DNA from: Ulota crispa
Taxonomy: Eukaryota > Streptophyta > Bryopsida > Orthotrichales > Orthotrichaceae
Length of the DNA: 64,000 bases
Reading direction: 5' to 3'
NCBI GenBank assembly: GCA_963920765.1
Contig: OY987247.1
Location: forward strand, 12,000,471 to 12,064,470
The position numbers and the translations under genes are program-made. Below the pieces are notes generated by a model, which was not told the DNA's origin, made no database searches, and saw only the letters and a program-made list of their open reading frames with translations. This document shows, piece after piece, positions 47,188 to 58,969 of this stretch (its first letter is position 1; the number at the start of each line of letters is the position of its first letter).

Positions 47188-49626
47188 TCCCAATGTACCA
47201 TTTGCTTCCCCTTTTATATTTTTTACGAGTTACTACAATTTATTGAATTAGTACAAGTTCGGCAACAAAAAAATTAGTGAATTAGGTGTAAGAATAATCA
47301 ACCATTACGAAAAATTTGAATTCATTCATTTAATGTTTACGTCCAAGGTATTCACACTCCAGGACTTTAGAATTTTGATGATAGGTTCATATTTGATTTT
47401 AGGGGTGGTGATAGTTACTGCAAATCCAGTCCAAAGGTCTTTCTTGGACATTTCTTTAGAATTATGGGGTGCCAAGTGCCAAGTTAGTTATCCAAACCTA
47501 TCAGTCCTGTTTTGTACGCTCAAAAAAGTTCTGAAATTGCAAAAGTTCTGAAATTGTAAAAGTTTCTGCTATTGGAAGTTGGTTGTTTGTTAATGTAGTT
47601 ATTCGCTTGGGCATAGGTTTATTTTGTCAGATTCTATGTTATCAGCATGATGTTTTGTCCTGGTTGGTTAATTTTATGGTTTTATAGAAGTTTATATTGG
47701 TTGTAGATTTTTGAGACTTTTTTGACTCGTTTGTTGATTTTATATGGTATTCTGTCTTAGAATCTTTTCGAGGTAATTGTGTGATTATGAAATTAGTTTT
47801 TCATCCACTTTATTCACCTTCACAATACATGAGGCAAAAGAAACTTTTTTTTCAGGTGAATAGTAAGACGAAAGTGAACAAATGGTTTCATTCAAATTTG
47901 TAGATTTATTTTTTAGCATATTTGCAAATCAACAAGGAAGGTGGGTAGGAAGAATTAGAAGAACTAATTTTTTTGCCATTTGGTATTTGAAGCTAAAATA
48001 CCCTGCTCATAGTTCATAGATGTGCAATGAACTTAGGTTGTCCTTCCTTGGAGCATCTATGATAGGGAGAAATGTTGAACAACAATAGTTCTCCCAATTT
48101 GTATGATAGCAACTTTTAGGCTAACCCTCTTCATGACTTTTCACTAATGCGTCAATCACTTTAGAGCTATGGTTTTTATTAGAGGAAAAACGAGCTCAAG
48201 AGAAGGTCCTCAAGGGATGTGCCTAGAAGGGTCAAAAGCATTTAAATGTAATGTCCTTTTTTAGATAAAAAGAGACTAATGCCCTATACCTGCTTGCAAC
48301 TCATGATGTAGTACTTCATGAGTATAATTTCTTTTTAAAATATTCTATTCTATTTGATGAGTGTCCTTGTTTGATTGGGAATTCTAATTGTAGTTTATTC
48401 TTGTGTCCCACTAGAGGTCCTTGCATTAGTGATTGTCATGTTATAATATTGCTTTGCATCATCAAATCCTTTTGTTATGTAGCATGGTACATTTGAGTAC
48501 TTCACACAAGATAAAGACCCTTGTGTAAGTACCTTACCTATGCTTTTCTTACCTCAATATATATGGTAGTTTGTCAAGATTGAGAGACCTACTTTTGAGC
48601 TTATGTTTCCTCTAAGGCTTCTTTCTTATTTCTATCAATCATCAGTGAGGGCTATTTGCACCAGCCCCTTCTACTTGAAAGTGTCGAACAAAAAAGTTTG
48701 TAGCTTTGGCTTGGGGATCTTCCACCCAAACCATCCCCAACCCCCTTGCATGGAAGGAAGCCTTTAGTCACAAGAGTTGTAATAAGACGCTAAGATTGGT
48801 CATTTAAATTAGGATAGAATAGACAGTTTGCAAATGTTGTATGCTTGTAATCTCCTAATTTTGCGCTTTGTAAAGTGCATATTGTCTTCAAATTATTTTG
48901 TAGAAACTCAAATGATTTTGGACAATATTTGAAAAACCTTAAGAAGTTTTCGTTAATTTCTATATGAAGTACCTGTTTCTCTATTGCTGCTACAACTCAT
49001 AATTCCTATAAAAAAAAGTCCTTGAAATTGAATTATTTTTGGCCCAGCAACCAATTGGAGGCTAAGTGCGAGATTATAAGCAGAAGTGCAAAATACCACA
49101 CTAATTAAAGCATCAATGATTATTTGCAAGTTCCTTGAGGATCTTGTTTAAAAATGGTGGTTAAAAATAAAGGTAAGTGTACTTCAATGATAATCTTGTG
49201 CTGAACATTTTCAAAGTCACACTAAATTGATGTTGTCCAAGGCATATCCAGTTCTTAGGTGTAAAATACTTTACAAGCAAACAAACACTATTGATTAATA
49301 TGCTAAGAATACACAAAAAGCCTTGGCAACAAACTAACAGTAATCTCCGAAACACAACAACCAGCAGTTATTCATATTAAATATAGATCTTAAAATTACA
49401 TGACTTTCGTTGCAGCAACCTGTGCTTTAAAGATCACCAGCTACTCAAGTGGTAAAAAACCATACTCTAAAGAAATCCTTTCTCAAATGCCTGACAAGTC
49501 AAATACAAACTCAACTTGATCCTCATTCCTCACCGCCACGCGTCTACTTGTACACAGAATACACAAAATGGTGGACACCCTTGTCGGTATGACAACACCA
49601 AACAACAAAACTAGCAAACTAAAAAA
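47188..49626. other. Intergenic between TypA and the long minus-strand gene
   Basis: TypA's 3' UTR occupies the first part. No other gene is supported. Frames at 47333-47551 and 49161-49355 (minus) are short and lack recognisable domains. The two flanking genes converge here. Confidence 0.45.
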
Positions 49627-49800
49627 AATGGCAAAATGACAAAGTGGCAAAATGGATAAATGACAAAGTGGCAAAATGGATAAATAGCAAAGTGGCAAAA
49701 TGGATAAATAGCAAAGTGGCAAAATGGATAAATAGCAAAGTGGCAAAATGGATAACTAGCAAAGTGGCAAAATAGGGAAAGAGCAAAGTGGCTAAATGGG
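49627..49800. repeat. 24-bp tandem repeat (~7 units) in the 3' UTR of the long minus gene
   Basis: The unit AAAGTGGCAAAATGGATAA.. of 24 bp is repeated about seven times, with shorter units at the ends. It starts about 90 bp beyond the stop codon at 49891. Because the unit is a multiple of three it yields long His/Phe/Cys-rich frames on minus that are not genes. Confidence 0.92.
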
Positions 49801-49890
49801 AAGTTGAGTGCAAGAAGAGAATGGGAAAGGAACACATACAAAAAAACTGCTGTGGTTTTTTTAGGGTTTGGTGGTGTTGCTGGTTTGTGG

Positions 49891-52800
49891 TCAAAACACA
49901 AGCTCCTGCTTTTGCTCAACTTTGCTCCAAAGAGGCCGAGTTCGAGAGAGGGAGACATCATCAGGAGCAAGGAGGTCCTTGTCTTTCTGGCGCTGGGCTA
50001 AGTAGTCTTGAGAGGCAGACTTCATTTGCTGCGCAATGCGCTTCACTCCGCCAGAGTCACGAGGGCTGCTGCTGCTTGTTGCTGCAAATTTGCGACTGTT
50101 GCTGTTGCTGTTGCTGTTGCTACTAATGCAGGTCTTGATCTTGGGCAAGCCCAGCCTCTCCTTCTCCAGAGCGTCGATGAGCTCCTCCCAGCGAGCTCGC
50201 AGCTGCGCGGCGTCCATGCTTTCCATTTGCTTTGGAATCACTCTCGACAGCACCGATGCCAAGCTCACCACCGAGGAAGACGAGGGCGCTGCTGCTGCTG
50301 CTGCGTCCTCGTTTGCCAGATCCGGTAATCCTAAATCTTTGGTGTCTGTTGTGACCTGAGTGCTGCTAGGATCCGGCTCTATGCTTTCGTCCATGTCCAG
50401 CTTTGGTAAAGCTTGCTGCTTTATAACAACACCTGCTAGCACAGGAAACCAAGACTTGACTGCTCAGCAAAAGAAAATTCAAGGTTTATCAGATGTCAAA
50501 AGCTACGCAAAGTCTTTTGAATGAGAAAACCTTAAACCGTTTACTACAGGAAGTATGCTTGGCAAAATCAAACAAAATCTCTGAAAGTGGACGGCAGATC
50601 AATCTGCATCCGTCAGTATGATTGGTATTGTAAACATTGTTCTAGAATTTGCTTGACACTGCCTTGAAGTTGTCCACTCATGAAAGCTAGAAATGCTACC
50701 ATTTGTACAGTACATCCAAGAGTATGAACGTTAAACTGTTAAAAGGGATAAAAGAGAAACACAGGATTGAAACAGCCATTGAGAGGTGAGACTCTGAGAA
50801 ACAATGCAACAAGGAATAGATGATAATAAAAAATGGGAGAGATCTGGCTTTTACATCGGCTAGTACCTTACAGAGGGGAGCGGGTAGGGTTTATGCTAAG
50901 GCAAGGGTAAGCTAAGATTTAATAGAAAAGGGAAAATTTCATGGATACCCCTGAAGTTTGCAAAATTTTCATAGATATCCCTGCTTTTTCAAGAAAATCA
51001 AAAATACTCCTCGGACCAAAATTTTCAGGCGTTTGTTTTGTTGTGCATGCCACTTCCCTTCTATCTTTGTGCGCAAGTTGTTTTTTTTTTTTTTTTTTTT
51101 TTTTTTTGTTTCATTACATTCCCATCTTCAACATTGGTCATGAAGGAAACATAAGCACAACAAATAAATGCCTGAAAATTTTGGTCCAAGGGTGTTTGTG
51201 AAATTTCTGAAAAAGCAGGGGTATCTATGAAAATATTGCAAACTTCAGGGATATCCATGAAATTTTCCCAAGAAAAAACAAGGTCTATCAGATGTCAGTC
51301 AAAGCCACGCAAAGTCCTTCTGAATGAGAAGGCCCTTAACCCTTTTACTACAGGAAGTCCACTTCGCAAATCAAACAAAATCTCTGAAATTGGACAGTAG
51401 ATCAGTTTCAAATTTTGATGCGCAAAAAACAGCTAATTCAATGCATAATCTTCGTGGTTGGAATCCTAAATACTGTTCTAGAATTTGCTTGACACTGCCT
51501 TGAAGTTGTCCATTTAGAAAAGCTAGAAATGCTGCCATTTGCACATCCAAGGGTATGAACAGTTAAAGGGATAAAAGAGAAGCAGATAATTTGAAACAGC
51601 CACTGAGGGGTGAGACTCTGAGAAAACAACGCAACAAGGAATAGATGATAATTGAAAACGGGAGAGACGTTGGCATCTACGACGGCAAGTTTGTACTAGA
51701 GAAGGGTCTTGACGAGCAAAGCAAACGTACTTAGAGGTTTGTTTCTTCCTCCAAGTTCGATTGCTTTGAAGATGAAGCCTGCATTTGTGGTTTCAAGGTG
51801 ATCTATGGAGAGATTCGTAAGTAGTGTGTACCATAAAGAGGGGAGCGAGTAGGGTTTATGGTAAAGCAAGGGTCAGCTAAGGTTTAATATAAAAAATACG
51901 TGAAAAGGGGTACCCTAGGGGTTGATCTCGTAGACCTTTGAGTTTAGTGAATACACTAGGGTGGGTTTTCGATATGTTAATTAGAGTTTCGTTGCCTTGA
52001 ATATCCTCCAGAACACTGGATGTGCCTGACAAGTTACAAGTTTAAGGTTTAAGGGTTTAGGGTTTGGGTATCATTATGTCACATCTCACTAGTCACTGAA
52101 CAAATAGAAGGCAAGAACTGACACCACTGATCATCCCGGGGGTGTCATGCTTTGCCGACTTTCTCTTCTAGTGGAATCACATACCAATAAATGTTAGACC
52201 TAGTATAAAAAAGACGAGTTGCAAAAATAACGCAAAAAAGTGTATGTAGTTCATAAACCTGCGGGGGGTAACAACCATACCTTCCTGAATCTGAGGTTCA
52301 ATATGACACTCTTCATGCAACGGCGATTCTGAGCAACCAACCCTTCGAAACGAGTATCGCACGCCAGAACCGTTGCGACCATTGCTGCACTTCGAAACAT
52401 GGATATTCTTCGAACTCGCAACCACCAAGTCGATACACCGAATGAACGTCTTCTTAGGCACTTGCAAGGATTTCATGGAGCTCACCACAGACCCCTCCGA
52501 GAGCTTAGCTTTCTCCTCAGGAATGGAGACAACGCAACTCCGTTTCCGAGACTCCTCTTCTTCTGCTTCTTCACTACACGGCTCTTTTCTCCTGGAAGCA
52601 TTTTCTTCTTCACATCCACCGACATCCGTGTTCTCCACAAAAGTCTCGTACTCCGCTTCACAGTCTGTAACTTCACTTCGCCATGGCACATCAGCAGAAA
52701 CCTCTCGACACGGCGGCCAGGGCTTGTCAACCACCTTTGCAGAGAAAGCCTTCAAATTCAAGTTCAGGTCCAACAAAGTCCGAGTGCGCAGACGCTTGCC

Positions 52801-55800
52801 ACCGTCTTTCCTCGGACTTCTGGACCCGAACGTTTTTTTTTTCACTCTGAGAGCGTTCCGAAGTGAAGGCGCCCTTCGCATCCCTGCCTTGAGTAAATGG
52901 TAACTGATCCTCGAGTCCAACACTCCCATTTCTTCAGGCGAGAGAGTTCGCTTGCCGTTCTTCCCAGGCCGGTGTTCTAAGCTGCTACTGCTGCTATCCG
53001 GGCGTCTTTTCAGCCTGCTTTCATTCTCTGTTGTTGTTGCTTTCAACGCAGCAGGTTTGGAGTCATAACCCCTGTCGTCTCCTACACTCTCCTGCACATC
53101 TCCAATACCTGACGCTCCTGATTTACTTTGAAAGAGAGGGTTACGCTTGAAAACCCTCCCGGATTTGAAACAGCCCTCTGTTGAAACTCCACTCGTTTGT
53201 ACTGATTTGCTCACAGAGGTCGGAGCATGCTCATCACTTGAAGTTGGCGGCTTAGCTTGAGCAAGATCAGAGCAGACTTGGTTTTCACGGACACCAGCAA
53301 TTCGGAGAGTCTTTACCCAATCGAAGCGTTTGCTTCCGTTAGGGTACCCCTGCAGCACGTTTGCTCCTCCGACGGTGGTTTTCATAAGCTCCTTCATGTC
53401 GTCAGAGTGAGAGCACTCATCAACGTGTGTTTCTGGTTGTCTGTCTCGTCGTTTCCTCTGAGGACTGGCAAAAGTTCTGGAATCTTTGCTTGGTTTGCCA
53501 CCTTCAACGCCTGCTGCTGCTTGTGCACTCAACTCACTTGCTGCCATTGGTTGACACCAGTTCTGAGCTGCACTTGCTCTTGATCCAAATGTGCTAATAT
53601 TTCCCTGTCCAGACACAAATTTGGAGTGCACAAAATTCTTGCTGGATGCTGCTTGCACCCCTGAATCACTTCCTCTGTTGGAAGATTGCGCGGGGGCGGA
53701 TGAAATTCCCTTGGTGTTTGTCCCACCGGTTCTGCCTGCTGCTCCAAGCTTTTTTTCTTCCGGTTGGCACCTGGACCAGTGAAATAACATGTTATCTCCA
53801 GTGTTAAATACTAACCATATTTAGCAACGTTGTAACCAATCAAGCCACACCATGTATTGAATCTAGTGTTTATCCGTGGACCATTTAGGCTAACCTTGTC
53901 CTTCTAGGATTGTACCATGTAAAAAGAACTACTCAAGACAGCACGAACAAATTAACAACTCTAGCGGTCACACTTGGTGCGCAGCTCTAGATCTTCTACT
54001 TTAGGCTATAGACATTTAAGGATAACTTGATTTTTGCACTAGCTAGAGTAGCGACATTCATTGGAATTCACAGTGTGGTTCTCAAAAAACGGGTAACATA
54101 AACCACTGACCTAGACTCTGGTGGTTGCCTGTGAGCGATTCTTGACGAGCTGGGAGCACGAGGATTGCTCTTGACATCCCTCCGAGTAATATCTAACAAG
54201 AGAGGGGTGAGTGGGCAGCTCAAAACAGCAGGCGTCGTGCTGTCGAGGACAGGACGCCTGGCTCCATATCGTGCCTGCAAGTTTGCCAGTTTCTGACTTA
54301 GCAACAGGATTTCCTGGGCAATTTGCTCTTCGAGGTGGCGTTGGGTTTCCATGTCCAGATCATCGGCAAAGCCATTGGAATGGCCTGGAGGATATACAGG
54401 GTCTGGCATTCGGTAGGTTTCGTCCCTCCCTTCGTGAACCCACGGAGCTGGACACACCATCACGTCTTTACTAGAAATGTAATGCACAGCTCTGCCCCCA
54501 CATCCACCAACAACTCCAACTTCTGAGCAAAAAACTCCAAATTCTGAGCAAAGAACTCCAAATTCTGAGAAAGCAAATCCAAATGCGCAACTCCAAATAC
54601 AGTACACTAAATAGTGCACTTAGGTTGCCTTAACAAATAGGGTGCCTTACCTTGAAAACTTACCTCATGTGTCATTGCTTAGCCACTTGGAGGTGCATGC
54701 AACTCTTTAGATGTTAGGATTTCACATGGTTACAACCTAGACGCCGCAATTTTGTTTTTCCGCAGTTTTATTGTTGTTGCTTAGCCCCTTAAAAGTTGTT
54801 TGTTACAAGAGTTTTTGATGAAAATGACTGTATCACTATTAAGTATCTACATAGTGTAGAATGTCAAGAAATCAGTGTGGGGAACCTATATTGCACTATT
54901 TAGTGTAGCATTTAAAACTGAACTTGGCACAACGGTTAAAATTTGGGGTTTATTCCTTAAACTCACTCTATCTACAAGCGTTTTAAGCCATTCATCAAGA
55001 GTGCAATTGAAAGTACTTCAAAAGAGGATAGGCTATCACCTCGGGACACCGTGTTGAAAAGAGGTAAATCTGGTGGCAGCACAAGCGTTGCAGGGATTCC
55101 TAGTTTGGTTATTCAGCGCCGGAGGAACGCAGCAGCTCCTGCAAACATTGGCATTCAAGATCCACCCGGGGTTGCTTGATTGAGGGAAGCAGGCTTTTGG
55201 TTGACCTTGTTCAAAGGCACTCCCAGCCTGTCCAACACTGGAATCCAGCACGCAGCAACTCTTATCCAGGCTCCTCCCCATACACTCCCCTGCACCTTTT
55301 TTTCCAGTTCTCGATTCAGGAACTGAACAAGAAAGGAAACATATACTCCGTCTATCCCTCTGAAAAGCTCCAAATCAGACACATTTCTTGTACCCACTAA
55401 AAAGCTCCCTTTTGCTCATTTCAAATGCTGAGAAAGCGTTTGCCATGTTCAATGATCTCATGGGGGCAGGTTAAGCGATTAGAGAGCATTCCTCTCCTAA
55501 CAAGCTTGGCCTTGCCCATATGAGGTACCATTGTTGTTACTAATCTTTAAATCATCAATAATGAGGAGCTGGCAGCATGCACAAATATAGTACTTTTTGC
55601 ATGGAATTTGGGTGCCCAAACAACGACATCTAAGCTGGAGATTATGCATACATTTGGTAGATGGTGTATTGATTCTAGAATGCATGTGTCACAAGCACAA
55701 AGACTAAAAACACAGTTAATACTTTGCAAGGAAGCTCTTTGGACGTTTTTAAAGAGACAGAGGGAGTATAAAGCATTTGAAAAAAGAGAGGGGTATAGTT

Positions 55801-57745
55801 GCTGTGACAAGTAATAACCTGAATCATCTCCACAGCCTCGTTTGTTTTCTTTCACCTCTTCCTTCGACCCGTGATTTTGAACAGCTGGATGCAAAACTTT
55901 GACAGGAGCGCTCTGAGAGCAACTCTGTACGTCTGGCTGAGTAGGATTCATGACATGGTTGTTCTGCATGCATAATGTCTCGTGCTGGGACTCAGCTTCC
56001 GTTCCCATGTTCATCACAGATTCTGTCAGCCACCCCTACTCCATGTCATTTCTAAATAACTTGCAAGCATTAACCATCCAGAGTGTTAAAAAGGAAATCA
56101 TCTAAAAAGCTTCAAGATAAACGGAATGGAACCCACAGAAAGCAGATATAATGGCTTTGGAGAGGCGGTTTCAGAAAGTTATAAAAACTAACTGTTAATT
56201 TCCAAAGCGAAAGATTTCTAACATTCGTTGTTTTTGAGCAACTCACTGTCAGTCATCTATTATAGATTTGTCATAGAGAGAACCAAAGGAGGAAAGAAAA
56301 GCTCATACCACCATATTTGACAGAAGAAGGCTCTCCTAGAGTAGCAGGACATCGTCGTAAACCAGACAATCTGAGCACAATTTGTTTCACTCCAGTAGTG
56401 GAGGCTGGCTGTTGTGGAGGTCTGACAGAGCCCACGCCTCCCACCTGACCACAACATAAAACAAAAAAGGACTTCAAACCATGTATCCACCACAAAACAA
56501 ACCACACAAAAAAATCTTTGACATCAATATCCTCAGCAACTTTGAAATTGGCCACAGATCTCCTAGCTAGCGACTACTAGAGTTGTACATTTCGAATTCT
56601 CATAGCAGAGCCATGTTAAACTTGAAAAACATGGTTTCACTTCGATTCCTTCTCACTTTCACTTGACTACTCAAGAAAACTTACTAAGGGCTATGGATTA
56701 GGAGATTTCATTGTGCGGGAAAACCAAGACAAAATACGATGTTAGAGCAGTGAAAAAAAGCAATGACAAAGCAGGGTTGGAGGGGGTTAGCTGGCAAGTA
56801 TACCAAGGAATGTTGCTGGCAGGCAAAAGCACCATCCTTGAAAAAAAAGCAATGACAAAGCAGGGCTTGAGGGGTGGAAGCTGACAAGTATACCAGGGAA
56901 TGTTGCTGGCAGGCAAAAACACCATCCTTGACATCGCCCCGCTCCACGACGACGTGCTGCAGCAGAGTTCCAAAGGAAGCAGAGTCGTGGGATTGCTCGG
57001 CGTCGCTGGCAGGGCGCTTCCGACCCGCGAGGCTGGTGTCCACGGGAGTACCGATGGTGGACAAGCCTCTTGGAGTGGGGATGGTGAAGGCTTCATAGCT
57101 GGGACCAGAGCACACTCCTGCTGCAGCCCACACTTCCACATGGCTGCTTGACACCACATTCTTCCGCTGCCTTGAACGCCGCGTCTTCATTTCCTGCTTA
57201 ACAGGTCAACCTGTAGAAACAACCTCAAAAACAAACTCCATCTCCACAAATGGTTGCAGAAGTGCCACTTCCATCCTTGGAAAAGTGGGAGAGATTAGAG
57301 TTACAACGAGAATGTCCAAGGATTCTTCGTTACTCACCCACTCCAAGCAGCTGAGTAAAGATTTTCAGCATTGAAAACTGATCTTCATGCTCTGAGATTC
57401 GAGGCTCATCTTCATGTGGAGAGTCATCTATCTACCTCTACCTAGAAAATAGGAGTTTCAAAGTACCAGAGGCTTTTTGCTCCCTCCCATTAGTCCTCCT
57501 ACTATAACATTGCAGGTACTCAGAATTTTATCCTTTACATTTTCTAAACTATGCAGAAACGAGTTGCTTTCTGACCGTTACTGACTCCCTCTCAGACAAA
57601 CATTGAGATCCATGGCAACTATCTCAGCAAATGCAAACATAAAGCTGTTGCGGATGATCAGAAAACTGTACACCATAGCCAGGCACTTGTTATATCTTAC
57701 CACATCCTCGGTGGCAATAGTAATAACCCTACACCATCGAAGCAT
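49891..57745 (-). CDS. Unrecognised, probably nuclear protein of ~1,050 aa with LDLNLNL motif, 7-9 exons
   Basis: Core exons 56444-56309, 56022-55819, 54522-54111, 53770-52281, 51778-51731 and 50432-49891 join in phase. The 5' end has two models. Model 1 starts MKTRRSRQRK at 57190 with exon 57190-56894, giving 1,042 residues. Model 2 starts at 57745 with exons 57745-57701, 57431-57338 and 57117-56894 (CAGCAG tandem acceptor), giving 1,064 residues and adding a DDSPHEDEP.. acidic segment. I recognise no family. Visible parts are VKQIVLRLSGLRRCPATLG, a coiled helix (HLEEQIAQEILLLSQKLANL), a large Ser/Lys-rich basic region, LDLNLNL (an EAR-like LxLxL repression motif), an acidic run, and a C-terminal helix (LRARWEELIDALEKERLGLP). 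Composition suggests a nuclear regulator; this is inference. The 48-nt exon 6 is symmetric and could be skipped in frame. Confidence 0.65.
50467..51892. repeat. Direct duplication (copy A 50467-50929, copy B 51271-51892) with a MITE at the junction
   Basis: Shared blocks in order include TATCAGATGTCA, TTACTACAGGAAGT, AATCAAACAAAATCTCTGAAA, GTTCTAGAATTTGCTTGACA, GCAACAAGGAATAGATGATA and GAGGGGAGCG.GTAGGGTTTA. Copy B is longer by a segment of about 150 bp that contains coding exon 6 of the long minus-strand gene; copy A lacks it. Both copies are intronic apart from that exon. A MITE occupies exactly the gap between them. Confidence 0.9.
50930..51269. mobile_element. MITE of the GGGAAAATTTCATGGATACCC family, copy 2
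   Basis: Inverted ends of about 65 bp: GGGAAAATTTCATGGATACC and GAAGTTTGCAAAATTTTCAT on the left, with complements on the right up to 51269. The 340-bp element holds a run of about 30 T near 51080-51108. The flanks AATAGAAAA and AAGAAAAAA agree at 7 of 9 places but are low complexity, so a 9-bp duplication is only possible. It shares ends and inside with 23306-23626. Confidence 0.88.
54961..55179 (+). other. Open frame without a start codon, opposite strand inside an intron of the long gene
   Basis: After a TAA at 54958, 72 codons run open to a TGA at 55177-55179 with gene-like composition (for example PFIKSAIESTSKEDRLSPRD and GIPSLVIQRRRNAAAPANIG). There is no ATG in frame. It may be an exon of an unrecognised plus-strand gene, or a gene fragment carried in by a transposon. 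No family recognised and no splice partners found. Confidence 0.25.
55346..55766. mobile_element. Stowaway-like MITE in intron 3 (Model 1 numbering) of the long gene
   Basis: The left end CTCCGTCTATCCCTCTGAAA and the right end (complement CTCCCTCTGTCTCTTTAAAA) are inverted, and TA flanks both sides. The CTCCCTC start plus TA duplication is the hallmark of Stowaway (Tc1/mariner) MITEs. The 421-bp length is above the usual 70-350 bp. Confidence 0.75.
56754..56930. repeat. ~88-bp tandem duplication at an exon/intron border of the long gene
   Basis: Copies 56754-56842 and 56843-56930 share AAGCAATGACAAAGCAGGG, AAGTATACCA, GGAATGTTGCTGGCAGGCAA and ACCATCCTTGA. Each copy contains the same minus-strand donor CCCTG or CCTTG before GTATACTTG, so the first coding exon has two possible donors, both in phase 0. 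Confidence 0.9.
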
Positions 57746-58969
57746 GGGATGATGTATGTTTGTGTGCATAATCTGAGCAGGTACAGAGAGAAGAATACAG
57801 TTTATGCAATTCACCGCCACGGCACAAATTGGAGCGACGAAGTATTAGACATCAACAGAGTGTAGCTACGCCTGCATGTAAAAGTTTCAATCCAAAAGTG
57901 CCGAATGCCTACCTACTCCAGAAACATCTATTGCTAGTCCCTTTTGAAAAATTTAATACTTGACGAAGGTTTTGTGTATGTACATGCAACCCCATTGGAA
58001 CATTTGTCAAACAAATTTGCAGATGAGGATTTATAGAGTTGACCGTTAAAAGGAGCAAAGGGCGGAAGGACCGGCGGTTGCCCTCGTCAAACCGTCCCCC
58101 ATCGTCGTCGTCCTCCTCCAGTCGGCTGTCAAATTTCAAAAATAGCAGGATTCACATGATGCTCGCTCTTTTTAAGGGGAACTGCCTATAAAAACTTTAT
58201 TCAGGTTCCCCAATCGAAACGCCGCGTGCGTTTATCACCATTTCGTTACAACCAAGACGAAATCACTGCCCCTTATACCTGAACAATTCAAAAATTAACT
58301 CACGAAACTGACGGTTATTTGCACGAAAATCCTGTTTCTTTAACAAAAAAGGACTAGTTAGTAGTGAAACTGCCATATGAAGTACCATATGAAGTACTTC
58401 TCATAAGAATCAGCGTAACATAGAGATACCTGACCTCCTCGCAACACCAGCAACCACATGAAAAAGCATTTACTTATAAGAAACTGTAATTTTGAAAAAA
58501 ACTATATCATCAGAAAAAGGAATTAGGGTTTCAGTGAGAACCAACATTGCGTTTATACATTAGCTGCCTTGCTAATCCTTCAAAATTTTACAATTGCTCT
58601 CTTCCTTGCCTTTGTTGAGAACCTTTTGTGTTCTTCTATCACCTATCTACAGTATAAACATCTACTCTACATTAGCCACAAGCTCCCGGGAAAATCTAAT
58701 AGCTAACCACAGCCCAAACCCTAACCCTAAAACTGAAACGAATGGTGCTTCTCCTCATCTCCATTCGTAACGAGCATCCTTGCAGCTTCACACTGAAAAC
58801 ATAACTAAACAAATATTAAGCGTATGATTTCACATCACGAATCAAAGTTTCTCAAAACGGCTTAGGTTTGGTGGAAGCGCAGAATGGGCAAAAGTAGGTT
58901 AACCCTAATTTTTCAGAGAAGAAGCCAAAGCAAAGACATCAGAGAGAGACAAGGAGAGAGAGAGAAGCC
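57191..58969. other. 5' flank and upstream exons of the long minus gene, then 3' flank of the 59-kb gene
   Basis: 57338-57431 and 57701-57745 are candidate upstream coding exons (described with the long gene). The frame 57909-58139 on minus (MKFDSRLEEDDDD) may be an upstream frame in the leader. From about 58150 to 58969 I see no gene; telomere-type CCCTAA units occur near 58720 (AAACCCTAACCCTAAAACTG), probably a short interstitial or promoter telo-box stretch. Confidence 0.4.

Noticed and set aside
49627-49800. Possible CRISPR array
   Set aside because: Units are contiguous with no spacers, and the genome is eukaryotic; it is a plain tandem repeat.
49483-49970. Minus-strand frames with repeated CHFAIYPF-type units
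   Set aside because: These are the 24-bp tandem repeat read in frame; it lies beyond the stop of the long gene.
52373-52903. Plus-strand frames over the large exon of the long minus gene
   Set aside because: Antisense shadows; they are overlapped by a 1.49-kb minus exon with consistent splice phases.
58720-58740. Telomere or chromosome end
   Set aside because: Only about three CCCTAA-type units in unique DNA; more likely a telo-box or interstitial trace.
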